Shown here piece by piece: positions 8,834 through 16,617 of a stretch of 64,000 nt of DNA. Position 1 is the first letter of the stretch. Every line of letters begins with the position of its first letter. The stretch is from Methanoregulaceae archaeon (lineage in GTDB: Archaea > Halobacteriota > Methanomicrobia > Methanomicrobiales > Methanospirillaceae). Location: the NCBI GenBank assembly GCA_021371995.1, contig JAJFVA010000020.1, positions 1-64,000 of the forward strand, written 5' to 3'. The notes below the pieces were generated by a model. That model searched no databases. It was given only the letters and a program-made list of their open reading frames with translations, and had not been told where the DNA came from. The position numbers and the translations under genes are program-made.

Positions 8834-9265
8834 TCAGGCTGTTTTTTCTGCCTGTTTTACCAGGCTCCGGGCAAGATTATCCATAAAGGACATCCCCTGG
8901 GCCGAGACCCTGCGTCCGGTCTTGTCATGGACGATGAGTCCCGCAGCCTCGAGCTGCTGGAGCGACTTGCGGAGAATCGATCCGCTTCCCTTCCGGAACT
9001 GGGTCGGGCGGGAACCACGGTCCTTGCCGCCGCCATAGAACGTTCTCATTCTCTCAACGCCGATTGGCCCGTCAATGTAGACCCGGCGCATAATGGATGC
9101 GACCCGGACAAACCACCATTCGGGGTTCTCCGGGGGCATCTCCTTGTGAACCCCTGTCTTGGCAAAAAGTGACCACTCGGGGGGGGTGATCTCCGGCTTT
9201 TTCTTCAGTTCCTCTGCGAGGGAACGTATGAAGCTATCAGCCGGGACATCGTATACCGTTGTCAT
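8834..9265 (-). CDS. rps19e: 30S ribosomal protein S19e
   Basis: A 143-residue small-subunit protein found in archaea and eukaryotes, with a winged-helix-like fold. Signature segments are TVYDVPADSFI at the N-terminus, then PPEWSLFAKTGVHKEMPP and WWFVRVASIMRRVYIDGPIG, ending in the LQQLEAAGLIV wing. It is the first gene of the minus-strand convoy. A TATA-like element lies about 60-75 bases upstream and a GAGGT sequence sits just before the ATG at 9265. Confidence 0.98.
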   Translation of the reverse strand: MTTVYDVPADSFIRSLAEELKKKPEITPPEWSLFAKTGVHKEMPPENPEWWFVRVASIMRRVYIDGPIGVERMRTFYGGGKDRGSRPTQFRKGSGSILRKSLQQLEAAGLIVHDKTGRRVSAQGMSFMDNLARSLVKQAEKTA

Positions 9266-9325
9266 CCTGGAAACCTCACTGTCACCGAATTGATATAACA
9301 GTCTTTACATATTGGTTCATAATAC

Positions 9326-9341
9326 TTTTATATATTTCGAG
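9326..9341 (-). promoter_or_regulatory. Promoter of the rps19e-ksgA convoy
   Basis: On the minus strand this AT-rich stretch reads CGAAATATATAAA, a good archaeal BRE-TATA combination. It is placed so that transcription would start near 9304, giving a leader of about 40 bases before rps19e. It is the most AT-rich stretch in the first 10 kb and the likely main promoter for the 16 genes down to ksgA, since no comparable gap occurs within the convoy. Confidence 0.6.
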
Positions 9342-9376
9342 CAGGTTACCGCCGCAGGAATAAAAAAAGACAGCCC

Positions 9377-9622
9377 TTATTTTTTCTGGCGCCGTGCAAG
9401 TACCATGGTCCTGCCCCTGACTTCAACAAGGAGAGCCCCGGCCCGCGCTGCTACCTCTGCAGGGTCAACCTCAATATTCTGGAGCCATTTTACTTTAACT
9501 ACGGTCCTCTTCTCCAGCTGGTCCGCAATCTCCTGGATAATGGTGTCGCTACATCCCTGCTTGCCAATCCAGACGGTCGGACGGAGATCCTGCATCAGAT
9601 TTTTATTCCTGTCTGCCTTCAT
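9377..9622 (-). CDS. YhbY/CRM-domain RNA-binding protein
   Basis: An 81-residue single-domain CRM (CRS1-YhbY) protein. This KH-like fold binds RNA and, in bacteria, associates with pre-50S ribosomes. The diagnostic WIGKQG (about 18-23, the GxxG-type loop) is present, followed by a KVKWLQNIE segment and the terminal RGRTMVLARR. It overlaps the upstream RNase P subunit gene by 20 bases, so the two form a small operon. The pairing suggests an rRNA or tRNA processing role. Confidence 0.93.
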   Translation of the reverse strand: MKADRNKNLMQDLRPTVWIGKQGCSDTIIQEIADQLEKRTVVKVKWLQNIEVDPAEVAARAGALLVEVRGRTMVLARRQKK

Positions 9623-9932
9623 GCCTCTTTTTCACCGGAATCCGCATCTGTCTTCCGCACGAGAGGCAGGTCATGATAACCTTACCCCGTGCAATCCTTA
9701 CCCTCACGTTCCGCCCCGGTACAAGAAACCGGTAGCAGTGCCGGCAGAACTGCTTCCGCAGGAGCGGATCAATCCTTACCCTGTGGCGCATTGAGATGTG
9801 CCGTGCCAGCGCAACGCACCGATCGCTCATCAGGGGATCTTCCGAAAAGAACTCCCTCGCCCTGCAAAAGAGGATTCCAATCCTCTCCCTCGCTATCTTT
9901 TTTGACTTAGGGGGCGGGGAGCGCACAATCAT
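9603..9932 (-). CDS. rnp4: Ribonuclease P protein component 4 (Rpp21/Rpr2)
   Basis: A protein subunit of archaeal RNase P, which removes 5' leaders from pre-tRNAs. The 109-residue protein has two N-terminal helices (about 10-50) and a zinc ribbon formed by CRHC (about 63-66) and CLSC (about 89-92), as expected for Rpp21. The segment MRHRVRIDPLLRKQFCRHC matches the family core. A strong Shine-Dalgarno GGAGG precedes the ATG at 9932. It is cotranscribed with the overlapping YhbY gene. Confidence 0.95.
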   Translation of the reverse strand: MIVRSPPPKSKKIARERIGILFCRAREFFSEDPLMSDRCVALARHISMRHRVRIDPLLRKQFCRHCYRFLVPGRNVRVRIARGKVIMTCLSCGRQMRIPVKKRHEGRQE

Positions 9933-10043
9933 ATCCTCCTGTTTTTCCTAAAATCCTGATGCTCCAGTAACTGTTGCTGTAAGGGTTTATCATGGTGATC
10001 CGCGGCAATGGGATCGGCTTTGGGGTATCACAGGAAAGGGTTT

Positions 10044-10679
10044 TTAGCGTTCAGGGGATGTCGCGCTGCCCGGGAGAATTCGTACCCTTCTCCCGTCAAT
10101 TATAAGCCGATCTTCGCAGAAGAGACGTATAGCTTCAGGGAGACAGCGGTGCTCTAATGCAAGGATGCGCGCGGAAAGAGTCTCTTCATCATCCTCCTCT
10201 TCCACACGGACACATGCCTGGATGATAACCGGCCCGGAGTCCATCCCTTCATCGACAAAATGCACAGTGCAGCCCGATACCTTGACACCGTATCCGAGTG
10301 CCTGCCGCTGGGCATGGAGCCCGGGAAAACCAGGGAGGAGGGCAGGATGGATATTCATGAGCTGCCCGTGAAAATGCTTCACGATCCCCCCCCCAAGGAT
10401 ACGCATATAGCCGGCAAGAATGTAGAGATCGGCGGATAGGTCCTTCATTACCCTGCATAATGCCTGTTCATATGCATCCTTTACAGGATATGCCCCGTAG
10501 TCCACGATATAGACCGGTATCCCTGCCTTTTTTGCCCGCTCTATCGCGTAAGCACCCGCGTTATCGGTGATGAGCCCGCAACAGGAGGCAGGTATCTCTC
10601 CCCTGGCGATGGCATCGATAACTGCCTGAAAATTAGATCCACGGCCTGAAGCAAGAACAGCAATACGTTTCACCGGCAT
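10044..10679 (-). CDS. purN: Phosphoribosylglycinamide formyltransferase PurN
   Basis: Transfers a formyl group from 10-formyl-tetrahydrofolate (or a tetrahydromethanopterin-type donor) to GAR in de novo purine synthesis. The 211-residue protein has the N-terminal VLASGRGSNFQA motif, the catalytic NIHPALLPGFPG block (Asn and His), and the DEGMDSGPVIIQ block with the third catalytic residue, Asp. Its ATG overlaps the stop of the CorC-like gene by one base, giving an unexpected purine-synthesis/ion-transport pairing. It could use formate through PurT instead in some methanogens, but the motifs here are PurN. Confidence 0.96.
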   Translation of the reverse strand: MPVKRIAVLASGRGSNFQAVIDAIARGEIPASCCGLITDNAGAYAIERAKKAGIPVYIVDYGAYPVKDAYEQALCRVMKDLSADLYILAGYMRILGGGIVKHFHGQLMNIHPALLPGFPGLHAQRQALGYGVKVSGCTVHFVDEGMDSGPVIIQACVRVEEEDDEETLSARILALEHRCLPEAIRLFCEDRLIIDGRRVRILPGSATSPER

Positions 10680-11965
10680 TACGAATCCCCGGCCTCTTTC
10701 CCGGCAGGAAGGGTATGGAGGATCAGCTTGACCTTCACAATGCGGCGTGATAGCATCTGCATGACCACCAGCGTAACATGGTTCTCGGTAAGATGTACGG
10801 TCTCCCCGGGATGAGGGATATGGCCAAGCCGCTCAATAAGCAGTCCGCCAATTGTCTCATATGATTCATGGACGGGCAGGTCGATATCAAGCTCTTTGTT
10901 CAGGTCTTCGACCCAGAGTTTTGCATCCACAAGGAAAACTCCCTCACCAATCTTTTGTATCTCAGGCTCTTCGCGGTCGAATTCATCCAGTATGTCCCCG
11001 ACCAGTTCCTCGAGAATATCTTCGACCGTGAGTATCCCGATAAAGCTCCCGTACTCGTCAAGGACTATTGCAATCTGCACCTTGCGCAGCTGGAGTTCCT
11101 TGAGCAGGTCATCGATCTTCTTTGTCTCGGGAACAAAATACGGGTCATACATCAGTTCCCTGATGGGTATGTCCTTTTTCATGGAGAATGCAGCCGAAAA
11201 AACATCCTTGATGTTCAGGATCCCGATGATATTGTCGACCGAATCATGGTACACGGGGAGACGTGAAAAACCGGTCTCGTTAAAAACCTGCATCGCTTCA
11301 TCGAGGGTCCGGGTATCTTCGATCAGAGCGACATCGACACGGGGGGTCATGATCTCGCGGGCATTGGTATCACCGAACTCCAGGACCGAGTACAGCATCT
11401 CCCGCTCTTCCTGTTCGATTGTCCCCTCCTCTTTTCCCACTTCGATCCACTCCTTGATCTCCTCTTCCGTGACACTCGGTTCACCCATCGCGGAGGGGGC
11501 TCCGAACTTCCCGGTAATCTTCTCGATTCCCCAGATGAGAGGGGTGAGGATACGGGTGAGATACAGGATGGGAGTGGCAACTGACAGGGCAAGCTTCTCA
11601 CTATTCCGTGCAGCATATACCTTCGGGCCTATCTCCCCGAAGAAGAGCAGGAGGATCACAACAACAAATGTCGCAATACCGACACCAATGTCCCCAAAGA
11701 TGCTGATAGTGACTGCAGTCGCGATGGATGCAGCAGCGACATTGACAATATTGTTCCCGACAAGGATGGAGATCAGGAAACGGTTAGGAGTCTCTTTGAG
11801 GGTGGCAAGAGATTCTGAACCTTTCCTGCCTTCATTTAAGAGCGTCCGGACCTTTGCACGGGTCAGGGAAATAAGTGCAATCTCTGAACTTGAGAAGAAT
11901 GCCGAGAGCGCAAGGCAGATGATGAAGAGCAGGACCGGCAGAAAATATTCAATCATTGAGGCCAC
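10679..11965 (-). CDS. CNNM/CorC (HlyC) family transporter
   Basis: A 428-residue integral membrane protein of the CNNM/CorC family, implicated in Mg2+ or Co2+ efflux; older annotations call it hemolysin. Order of parts: a DUF21 membrane domain with about four hydrophobic segments in the first ~175 residues, two CBS domains (about 200-320, including EIMTPRVDV and LTVEDILEELVGDI), and a C-terminal CorC_HlyC domain (about 335-415, with YETIGGLLIERLGHIP). It is the first gene of a two-gene operon with purN. The promoter region carries a palindrome (12010-12031) that could be an operator. Confidence 0.93.
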   Translation of the reverse strand: MASMIEYFLPVLLFIICLALSAFFSSSEIALISLTRAKVRTLLNEGRKGSESLATLKETPNRFLISILVGNNIVNVAAASIATAVTISIFGDIGVGIATFVVVILLLFFGEIGPKVYAARNSEKLALSVATPILYLTRILTPLIWGIEKITGKFGAPSAMGEPSVTEEEIKEWIEVGKEEGTIEQEEREMLYSVLEFGDTNAREIMTPRVDVALIEDTRTLDEAMQVFNETGFSRLPVYHDSVDNIIGILNIKDVFSAAFSMKKDIPIRELMYDPYFVPETKKIDDLLKELQLRKVQIAIVLDEYGSFIGILTVEDILEELVGDILDEFDREEPEIQKIGEGVFLVDAKLWVEDLNKELDIDLPVHESYETIGGLLIERLGHIPHPGETVHLTENHVTLVVMQMLSRRIVKVKLILHTLPAGKEAGDS

Positions 11966-12008
11966 GCCGCCCTTGCGGCCATTGATGCTCTATGGTTCAT
12001 AGATGAGA

Positions 12009-12044
12009 AAACTACTACAATAATAGTAGTTCCTTTAAATAAAC
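12009..12044 (-). promoter_or_regulatory. CorC-purN promoter with palindromic operator candidate
   Basis: On the minus strand a TATA-like TTTATTTAAA (about 12034-12043) is followed by an inverted repeat at 12010-12031 with 8-base arms AACTACTA and TAGTAGTT around a 6-base spacer. The palindrome therefore lies between the TATA box and the expected transcription start. That is a common place for archaeal repressor sites, where binding blocks polymerase recruitment. The regulator is unknown. Confidence 0.45.
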
Positions 12045-12051
12045 CCAGCGT

Positions 12052-12873
12052 TTATCCGAGACTTTCATGCACGAAGGCTGCCTGCCTTGCAAGGAGAAGG
12101 ATCTTCTCCTCGCTCGAGAGGTCGTGGTCAAAGGTGCGGTCCTCAATCTCAAACGTTATGACTCCCTTGTAACCAGCATCGGAAAGCCAGCAAAGAATGG
12201 TAGCAATTCCGGGGTCTTTATCAACCGGAAGGTGCATCGTCCCACCGTTTGCCCTCCCAAGGTGGACATTTACTATCCGATCTCCGCAGAGATCGATATA
12301 CGATTTAACCTCCCCTATGGACACCCCCATTGCATGTGAGATATCAAGGGTGAAAGAGAGCCATGGCTCGCGGTCGAGAATCTCCCTTACAGTCTCAGGG
12401 ATGCAGAGGAGCGAGTTCACCTTCTTCTCCATATTTTCTATCGCCACCTTCACCTGGCTTTTCCGGGCAGTATCTGCAAGAAGGGACAAGTAGTGGTCAA
12501 ACCGCCGGAAATCCGGACCACTCGGGGGTCGTTTTGCCGTCCTCCTTCCAGGGTGAACCGTGACAACTTCTGCACCGATGCGATCAGCCAGCATCACCGA
12601 TGCGAGGGTGTATTCAACAGAGACCGCCGCAACCTTAGGGTTGATTGAACAGGGGTTCAGGTCAAGGATAGGGGCATGTACGGTCAGTGGTGCCATTGCC
12701 GGGCGCTTCAGGATGCAGTCAAGGAGTTCAGGGACCGGTTGTTCCCGAAGCCAGAAATACGGGGTCTCGACCCAGAACTCTATCGTATCAAGACCTGCCT
12801 CGTCCACGAAATCAAAGATCTCATCGAGAGTATACTCATGGAAGAACATACTCGACACGGCAAGGCGTACCAT
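12052..12873 (-). CDS. Sugar phosphate isomerase/epimerase-like TIM-barrel protein
   Basis: A 273-residue member of the xylose-isomerase-like / AP-endonuclease-2 TIM-barrel superfamily. Likely metal ligands appear in order: TVHPG, AIENME, LDISHA, NVHLG and TFEIED. This fits an isomerase or epimerase acting on a sugar or sugar phosphate, or an endonuclease-IV-like enzyme. The substrate cannot be read from sequence. It is transcribed divergently from xseA with only 40 bases between the start codons, so their promoters must overlap. Confidence 0.85.
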   Translation of the reverse strand: MVRLAVSSMFFHEYTLDEIFDFVDEAGLDTIEFWVETPYFWLREQPVPELLDCILKRPAMAPLTVHAPILDLNPCSINPKVAAVSVEYTLASVMLADRIGAEVVTVHPGRRTAKRPPSGPDFRRFDHYLSLLADTARKSQVKVAIENMEKKVNSLLCIPETVREILDREPWLSFTLDISHAMGVSIGEVKSYIDLCGDRIVNVHLGRANGGTMHLPVDKDPGIATILCWLSDAGYKGVITFEIEDRTFDHDLSSEEKILLLARQAAFVHESLG

Positions 12874-12913
12874 GATCCTATTTCATATTCCGCCGGTGCA
12901 ATAATAGTTGTTG

Positions 12914-14167
12914 ATGGCATACGTGCAGAAGGGAACTCTCAATGAACGCGAAGAGCACGGTACCGGTGTCTTCTCCATTTCCGAGATTTCGTCAGTCATA
13001 TCATCGGTTCTTGACGATACCCGGCTGCAGGATATCTGGGTCAGGGGAGAAGTGACCAACTTCAGGCCGCATGTTTCAGGCCATCGCTACTTTTCTCTGA
13101 GTGAACGGGCACAGAACGGTGGTGCAGTGCTCCATTGCGTCATGTGGAGAAACGATGCCAGGAGAATTGGCGGTGAGTTCAGGGAAGGCATGGATGTCAT
13201 TGCTTTCGGGTCGATCACTCATTATGCACCGCAGGGAAAATACCAGTTTGTTGTTCGGGAACTGAAGCATACTGGTGAAGGTGAAAAACATCTCCTCGTT
13301 GAGCGCTGGAAAGCCGAACTTGCAGCGGAAGGTCTTTTTTCTGAAGAGAGAAAGAAACCCCTTCCCCGTTTCCCTATGAAAGTGGGGGTTGTAACCTCAG
13401 AAACCGGTGCTGTCCTCCAGGATATCCGCAATGTAATAGCGCGACGATATCCCCTGGAGATCGTTGTCTCTCCTACCGCAGTTCAGGGTGAATCCGCCCA
13501 TTGCGAGATCGCCGCCGCCCTGGCAAGGATTGACGGGTATACCGATGTGATTATTATTGGAAGAGGGGGGGGGAGTTTTGAGGATCTGTTCCCCTTCAAC
13601 CATCCCGAGGTCGTCCGTGCAATATCCCGGTGCAGGACCCCCGTAATAAGCGCAGTCGGGCACGAGGTCGATGTCACCCTGGCTGATTTTGCGGCAGATA
13701 TGCGGGCACCGACCCCGTCTGCAGCAGCCGAACTTGTGGTCCAGGACAGGGTAGTGATGAGGGAGACCCTTTTTCAGTATGCAAAGAAGCTGGGTGCGGA
13801 TCTTATCGGAAAAATGGACCGGGCCTCCCGCGAAATAGGAGAACTTAGGTCAAGGATAGCACCGGGAAGAATGGAGCGCCGGATATCGGAACGGCAGCAG
13901 GATGCGGCAGTCATGGCCGAGCGGCTAACCCGGGCGTTCTCTGCAAAGATTGCCATGCAGAGGCTGATCCTTCGTGGGATTGGAGAGAAGATTGAGGGGA
14001 GAAACCCGTTACGACTTCTCGAGCGCGGGTATGGAATCATCGAAAAAAACGGCCGGGCTATAAAAGATCTGAAAGCAATTACAGAAGGCGACCTTGTGCA
14101 GGTCAGGATGAAAGGGGGAAGACTGGAGCTGCTGGTAAGGAGCGTGACTCATGACAAAGACCTATGA
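12914..14167 (+). CDS. xseA: Exodeoxyribonuclease VII large subunit XseA
   Basis: The large subunit of exonuclease VII, which degrades single-stranded DNA processively from both ends into oligonucleotides. From the ATG at 12914 (two upstream TTG codons are also in frame) the protein has about 417 residues. It carries an N-terminal OB-fold (FSISEISSVISSVL through VMWRN), then the catalytic domain with GRGGGSFEDLFPFN and SAVGHEVDVTLADFAADMRA, and a long helical region that binds the small subunit. A run of nine G lies exactly in the GRGGGS codons (13565-13573). This system is bacterial in type, and the gene looks intact. Confidence 0.95.
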   Translation: MAYVQKGTLNEREEHGTGVFSISEISSVISSVLDDTRLQDIWVRGEVTNFRPHVSGHRYFSLSERAQNGGAVLHCVMWRNDARRIGGEFREGMDVIAFGSITHYAPQGKYQFVVRELKHTGEGEKHLLVERWKAELAAEGLFSEERKKPLPRFPMKVGVVTSETGAVLQDIRNVIARRYPLEIVVSPTAVQGESAHCEIAAALARIDGYTDVIIIGRGGGSFEDLFPFNHPEVVRAISRCRTPVISAVGHEVDVTLADFAADMRAPTPSAAAELVVQDRVVMRETLFQYAKKLGADLIGKMDRASREIGELRSRIAPGRMERRISERQQDAAVMAERLTRAFSAKIAMQRLILRGIGEKIEGRNPLRLLERGYGIIEKNGRAIKDLKAITEGDLVQVRMKGGRLELLVRSVTHDKDL

Positions 14168-14333
14168 AGAACTGTTGAATGAATTAAAAGAGATCATACA
14201 GAAGATCGAAGACAATGAGACAGGCCTCGATGAGAGTATCGCACTGTACGAACGTGGAGCTGTCATTATCAGGCAGTGTGAGGAACTTCTTGCTTCCGCA
14301 GAGCTGAAGATTACGATGCTTGGAAGGGATTAA
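14151..14333 (+). CDS. xseB: Exodeoxyribonuclease VII small subunit XseB
   Basis: A 60-residue helical protein. Several copies bind each XseA and are needed for activity. The family pattern is clear: TYEELLNELKEIIQKIEDNE, then LDESIALYERGA and a C-terminal LLASAELKI. It overlaps xseA by 17 bases, so expression is coupled. It ends 7 bases before the stop of the convergent DUF371 gene. Confidence 0.95.
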   Translation: MTKTYEELLNELKEIIQKIEDNETGLDESIALYERGAVIIRQCEELLASAELKITMLGRD

Positions 14334-14340
14334 AACCGGA

Positions 14341-14793
14341 TCACGGCCATGCTGATTCCGCTGCATGATCCCTGTCGGTCACGGTCATTTCCACAAGAAG
14401 TTCTCCGCCTTTTTTAAGGCAGGCGATCAACTCCCAGGGGAGGGTCCGCGCTGTCTGGTCCGAACCTATCCCGACGGTCCTGCCGCAGACATACCTGCTT
14501 CTCCGCCATACCATATCGGTCGGATGGTTGAGAACAAGACCTGCAGAACCCTGTGAAGTGACAACTACCGAGATATCCCCGCAGGTAAGCCTAGTAAAGA
14601 GAATTGCATCATCACGGGCAAGCGCGTCCCTGAATTCCTGTGAGAGATCAGAAGCACCCTTTTCTGCACCAACTGCAATGATGCAGTCTCCTTTGCAGGT
14701 GAGGTGCATCTCCTTTGTAATCTCGAAGGTTGTGGAGTGCCGGGAGATCACATTCGGGTGACCCCGGCACCGGACGGTCTCTGTTACCTCCAT
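14341..14793 (-). CDS. DUF371 family protein
   Basis: A conserved archaeal protein of about 150 residues with no established function. It starts MEVTETVRCRGHPNVISRHS and contains TTFEITKEMHLT, GDCIIAVGAEKGASDL and the RDALARDDAILFTRL stretch, which I recognise as the DUF371 pattern. The start is placed at 14793 because the conserved region begins there; further upstream codons add an unlike extension. It is convergent with xseAB and divergent from the zinc-finger gene at 14904. Confidence 0.88.
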   Translation of the reverse strand: MEVTETVRCRGHPNVISRHSTTFEITKEMHLTCKGDCIIAVGAEKGASDLSQEFRDALARDDAILFTRLTCGDISVVVTSQGSAGLVLNHPTDMVWRRSRYVCGRTVGIGSDQTARTLPWELIACLKKGGELLVEMTVTDRDHAAESAWP

Positions 14794-14903
14794 GCGGATC
14801 AGTTTTGTGATTATCTCAATGGAACCGGTCCCTGATAATGCCATTCGTTATCGAGCCAATGCTAATATTGGAGAAGGATTCACACTTACACCGGCTGTTG
14901 AAG

Positions 14904-15479
14904 ATGGAAATGAGAGTATATTGTCCGGAATGCCGGCGTGAACAGGAGCATGCAGTCCTTGCACAATCCCGCCAGACACGTGTCAGGTGCATGGTATGCG
15001 GTTCGGTCCACCAGGTAGCCCCGGCAAAAGAGCAGTCTCCGCTTCTCGTAAAGACCATTGTTTCGGAAGAGGATACATCGCGTATCTGCGGAATCGAGCT
15101 TTCCGCAGAAGAGCCCTGCCAGATCGGTGATCACCATGTCGCTGTCTGCGGGGAGGAGTACATAGGTATTGAAATAACGGCAATCGAACGGGGCCAGCAG
15201 CGGGTACGAAAAGCCCGGGCAAAGGATATCACTGCATTATGGAGCCGGAAGATCGAGGAGGTACTGGTCCGTGTCTCGGTTCATGACGGGAGGGCAACCG
15301 TACCACTCGTTCTCAGGGTCAGTGGAGAAGAGCCTTTTGTGGTGGGAGAAGTGTACCGGGTCGGGAATCGCCGGTTCCGCATTGCCCACATGAAAATGAG
15401 GGATGGTGCTGCATTGCGTCACGAAGGTCAGAAAGGGCTTGCCAGGAAGATAAGACGAATATACGGATACCCATTATAG
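14904..15479 (+). CDS. HVO_0476-family zinc finger protein
   Basis: About 191 residues beginning MEMRVYCPECRREQEHAVL, with a zinc ribbon made of CPEC (about 8-11) and CMVC (about 31-34). The remainder is beta-rich: GDHHVAVCGEEYIGIEITAI and VGEVYRVGNRRFRIAHMKM. This matches an archaeal family described only as a zinc-finger protein; a nucleic-acid-binding role is guessed from the ribbon. In-frame codons reach back to 14838, but the homology-like part starts at 14904. The 3' end overlaps the convergent thioredoxin gene by 6 bases. Confidence 0.85.
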   Translation: MEMRVYCPECRREQEHAVLAQSRQTRVRCMVCGSVHQVAPAKEQSPLLVKTIVSEEDTSRICGIELSAEEPCQIGDHHVAVCGEEYIGIEITAIERGQQRVRKARAKDITALWSRKIEEVLVRVSVHDGRATVPLVLRVSGEEPFVVGEVYRVGNRRFRIAHMKMRDGAALRHEGQKGLARKIRRIYGYPL

Positions 15480-15731
15480 ATATTTCCTGATAGCATCCTC
15501 AAGCTGTTCACGGTGAACAACACCTTCGAACCGCCCGACCGCCTTTCCATCTTTTATGATGATAATTGTCGGAGTCACCCTGAGATCGTATTCTTCAATG
15601 TATTTTCTCTCCTTCAGGGGGTTGATCGACTCAATGTGCACCTGGAGGGCAGCTTCCACCTCCCTGTTTATCGGATCCTGTTCCTCGCATGCCATGCAAC
15701 CATCCTGGAAGAACGCTATCACCTGAAGCAT
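15474..15731 (-). CDS. Thioredoxin-family protein
   Basis: A small 85-residue thioredoxin fold with active site CMAC (Cys-12 and Cys-15) and the cis-proline loop RVTPT (Pro-54) expected for disulfide exchange. The unusual CxxC dipeptide (Met-Ala rather than Gly-Pro) and short length resemble archaeal thioredoxin/glutaredoxin-like proteins. It would act as a cytoplasmic dithiol reductant; the partner is unknown. A TATA-like element directly upstream suggests its own nearly leaderless transcript, although a membrane-protein gene lies 45 bases upstream on the same strand. Confidence 0.9.
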   Translation of the reverse strand: MLQVIAFFQDGCMACEEQDPINREVEAALQVHIESINPLKERKYIEEYDLRVTPTIIIIKDGKAVGRFEGVVHREQLEDAIRKYL

Positions 15732-15754
15732 ACAGTAAAAAAGGGAGTAAGGGG

Positions 15755-15768
15755 GCTATAAATATACG
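15755..15768 (-). promoter_or_regulatory. TATA element of the thioredoxin gene
   Basis: The minus strand reads GTATATTTATAGCC, about 25-35 bases before the ATG at 15731. Transcription would then begin within a few bases of the start codon, implying a leaderless or very short-leader mRNA. Confidence 0.5.
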
Positions 15769-15776
15769 CCCTATTC

Positions 15777-16484
15777 TTAAGTGCTGCTTAACTGGAGGAT
15801 TGTAATATCAGCAGTATTGTAGCCATAATCGATTGTGATGGAATCATTGGTTTTATTTTTCAATACTACGGTTCTCAAAGCGTATTGAGGGGTAGTATTG
15901 CCATCAGCATCGACCATGGGACTCGTTGTGAAGCCAAAAATTATCTGCTGATCATCCATAGCCGTTGAAAAATTTCCACCCATTCCTTCGAAATCTTCCA
16001 CTTTTGCCTGCTGCTCAAATTGAGGATTTTCAATGAACTCGATGTGTTTTGTACTTTTATCCTTCATCCCCACCAGACTTTTGGTTATCTGGTTCATTTC
16101 GGGCCCTAAAAAGGCGAAATATTCCATTTCCTGACCTGAAATGGTAGCCGGAATTGGTTCGACGAGATCATCTGTTGTTCCGTTTACTGTCAATGTAAGA
16201 GAATTAGCCAGCCAGACTACCTGATTTTCCCCCACTGCCTGATTATAGATACGTTCGTTTGTCGTAAACACAGGTCGCCCCAATTCATCTTTCAGAGTAA
16301 CATCAACGACAACCTTGTCTCCGGTTTTTGCCGGTTTCATGGTCACGAGCCAGTTCGTACCAAGTGAGGTTATGATCATAACACCCGCGAATAAAATACA
16401 AACCATTACCAGCAATATCTTCGCCCATGATGAGGTCCATCCGCCTTTTTTTGAAGCGGGTTTCCCTTTTTTATCCGATTTCAT
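15777..16484 (-). CDS. Membrane-anchored protein, possibly FKBP-like
   Basis: A 235-residue protein with a lysine-rich cytoplasmic N-terminus, one membrane segment (about 24-46) and a ~185-residue outer domain. The outer domain opens with KTGDKVVVDVTLKDELGRPVFTT, like the start of SlyD/FKBP-type prolyl isomerases. It later has SLVGMKDKSTKHIEFIENPQF, like the FKBP segment in which a few residues follow the GM motif. Typical active-site aromatics are not obvious, so it may be a degenerate or binding-only FKBP fold. It lies upstream of the thioredoxin gene, hinting at extracytoplasmic folding, but this is weak. Confidence 0.6.
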   Translation of the reverse strand: MKSDKKGKPASKKGGWTSSWAKILLVMVCILFAGVMIITSLGTNWLVTMKPAKTGDKVVVDVTLKDELGRPVFTTNERIYNQAVGENQVVWLANSLTLTVNGTTDDLVEPIPATISGQEMEYFAFLGPEMNQITKSLVGMKDKSTKHIEFIENPQFEQQAKVEDFEGMGGNFSTAMDDQQIIFGFTTSPMVDADGNTTPQYALRTVVLKNKTNDSITIDYGYNTADITILQLSST

Positions 16485-16548
16485 TCATTTTAGATGGATT
16501 TTTCAGGAAGATAAACATTCCATTCTTTTCCCTGCAATAAACATAAAT

Positions 16549-16598
16549 ATTTTATATAATAAGCCTTAACTTAAAGATAGTCCACCCTATCAGGGTGG
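16549..16598 (+). promoter_or_regulatory. hsp20 promoter with perfect hairpin at the mRNA start
   Basis: A TATA box TTTATATA (16551-16558) would place the transcription start near 16580. A perfect inverted repeat follows at 16582-16598: arms CCACCCT and AGGGTGG around ATC. It is either an operator at the start site, as for heat-shock repressors, or a 5' RNA hairpin that controls stability or translation. A GAGGT ribosome-binding sequence lies just after it, before the ATG at 16618. Confidence 0.55.
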
Positions 16599-16617
16599 GT
16601 AAAGAGGTTTGCAAAAA

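Noticed and set aside
10896-12002. A 368-codon open frame on the plus strand
   Set aside because: It is antisense to the CNNM/CorC gene, is Ser/Arg-rich and has no recognisable motif; a shadow of the real gene's codon pattern.
12898-12914. A sequence CAATAATAGTTGTT before xseA resembling half of the CorC palindrome
   Set aside because: One mismatch in 14 bases but no inverted partner; AT-rich sequence of this length can match by chance.
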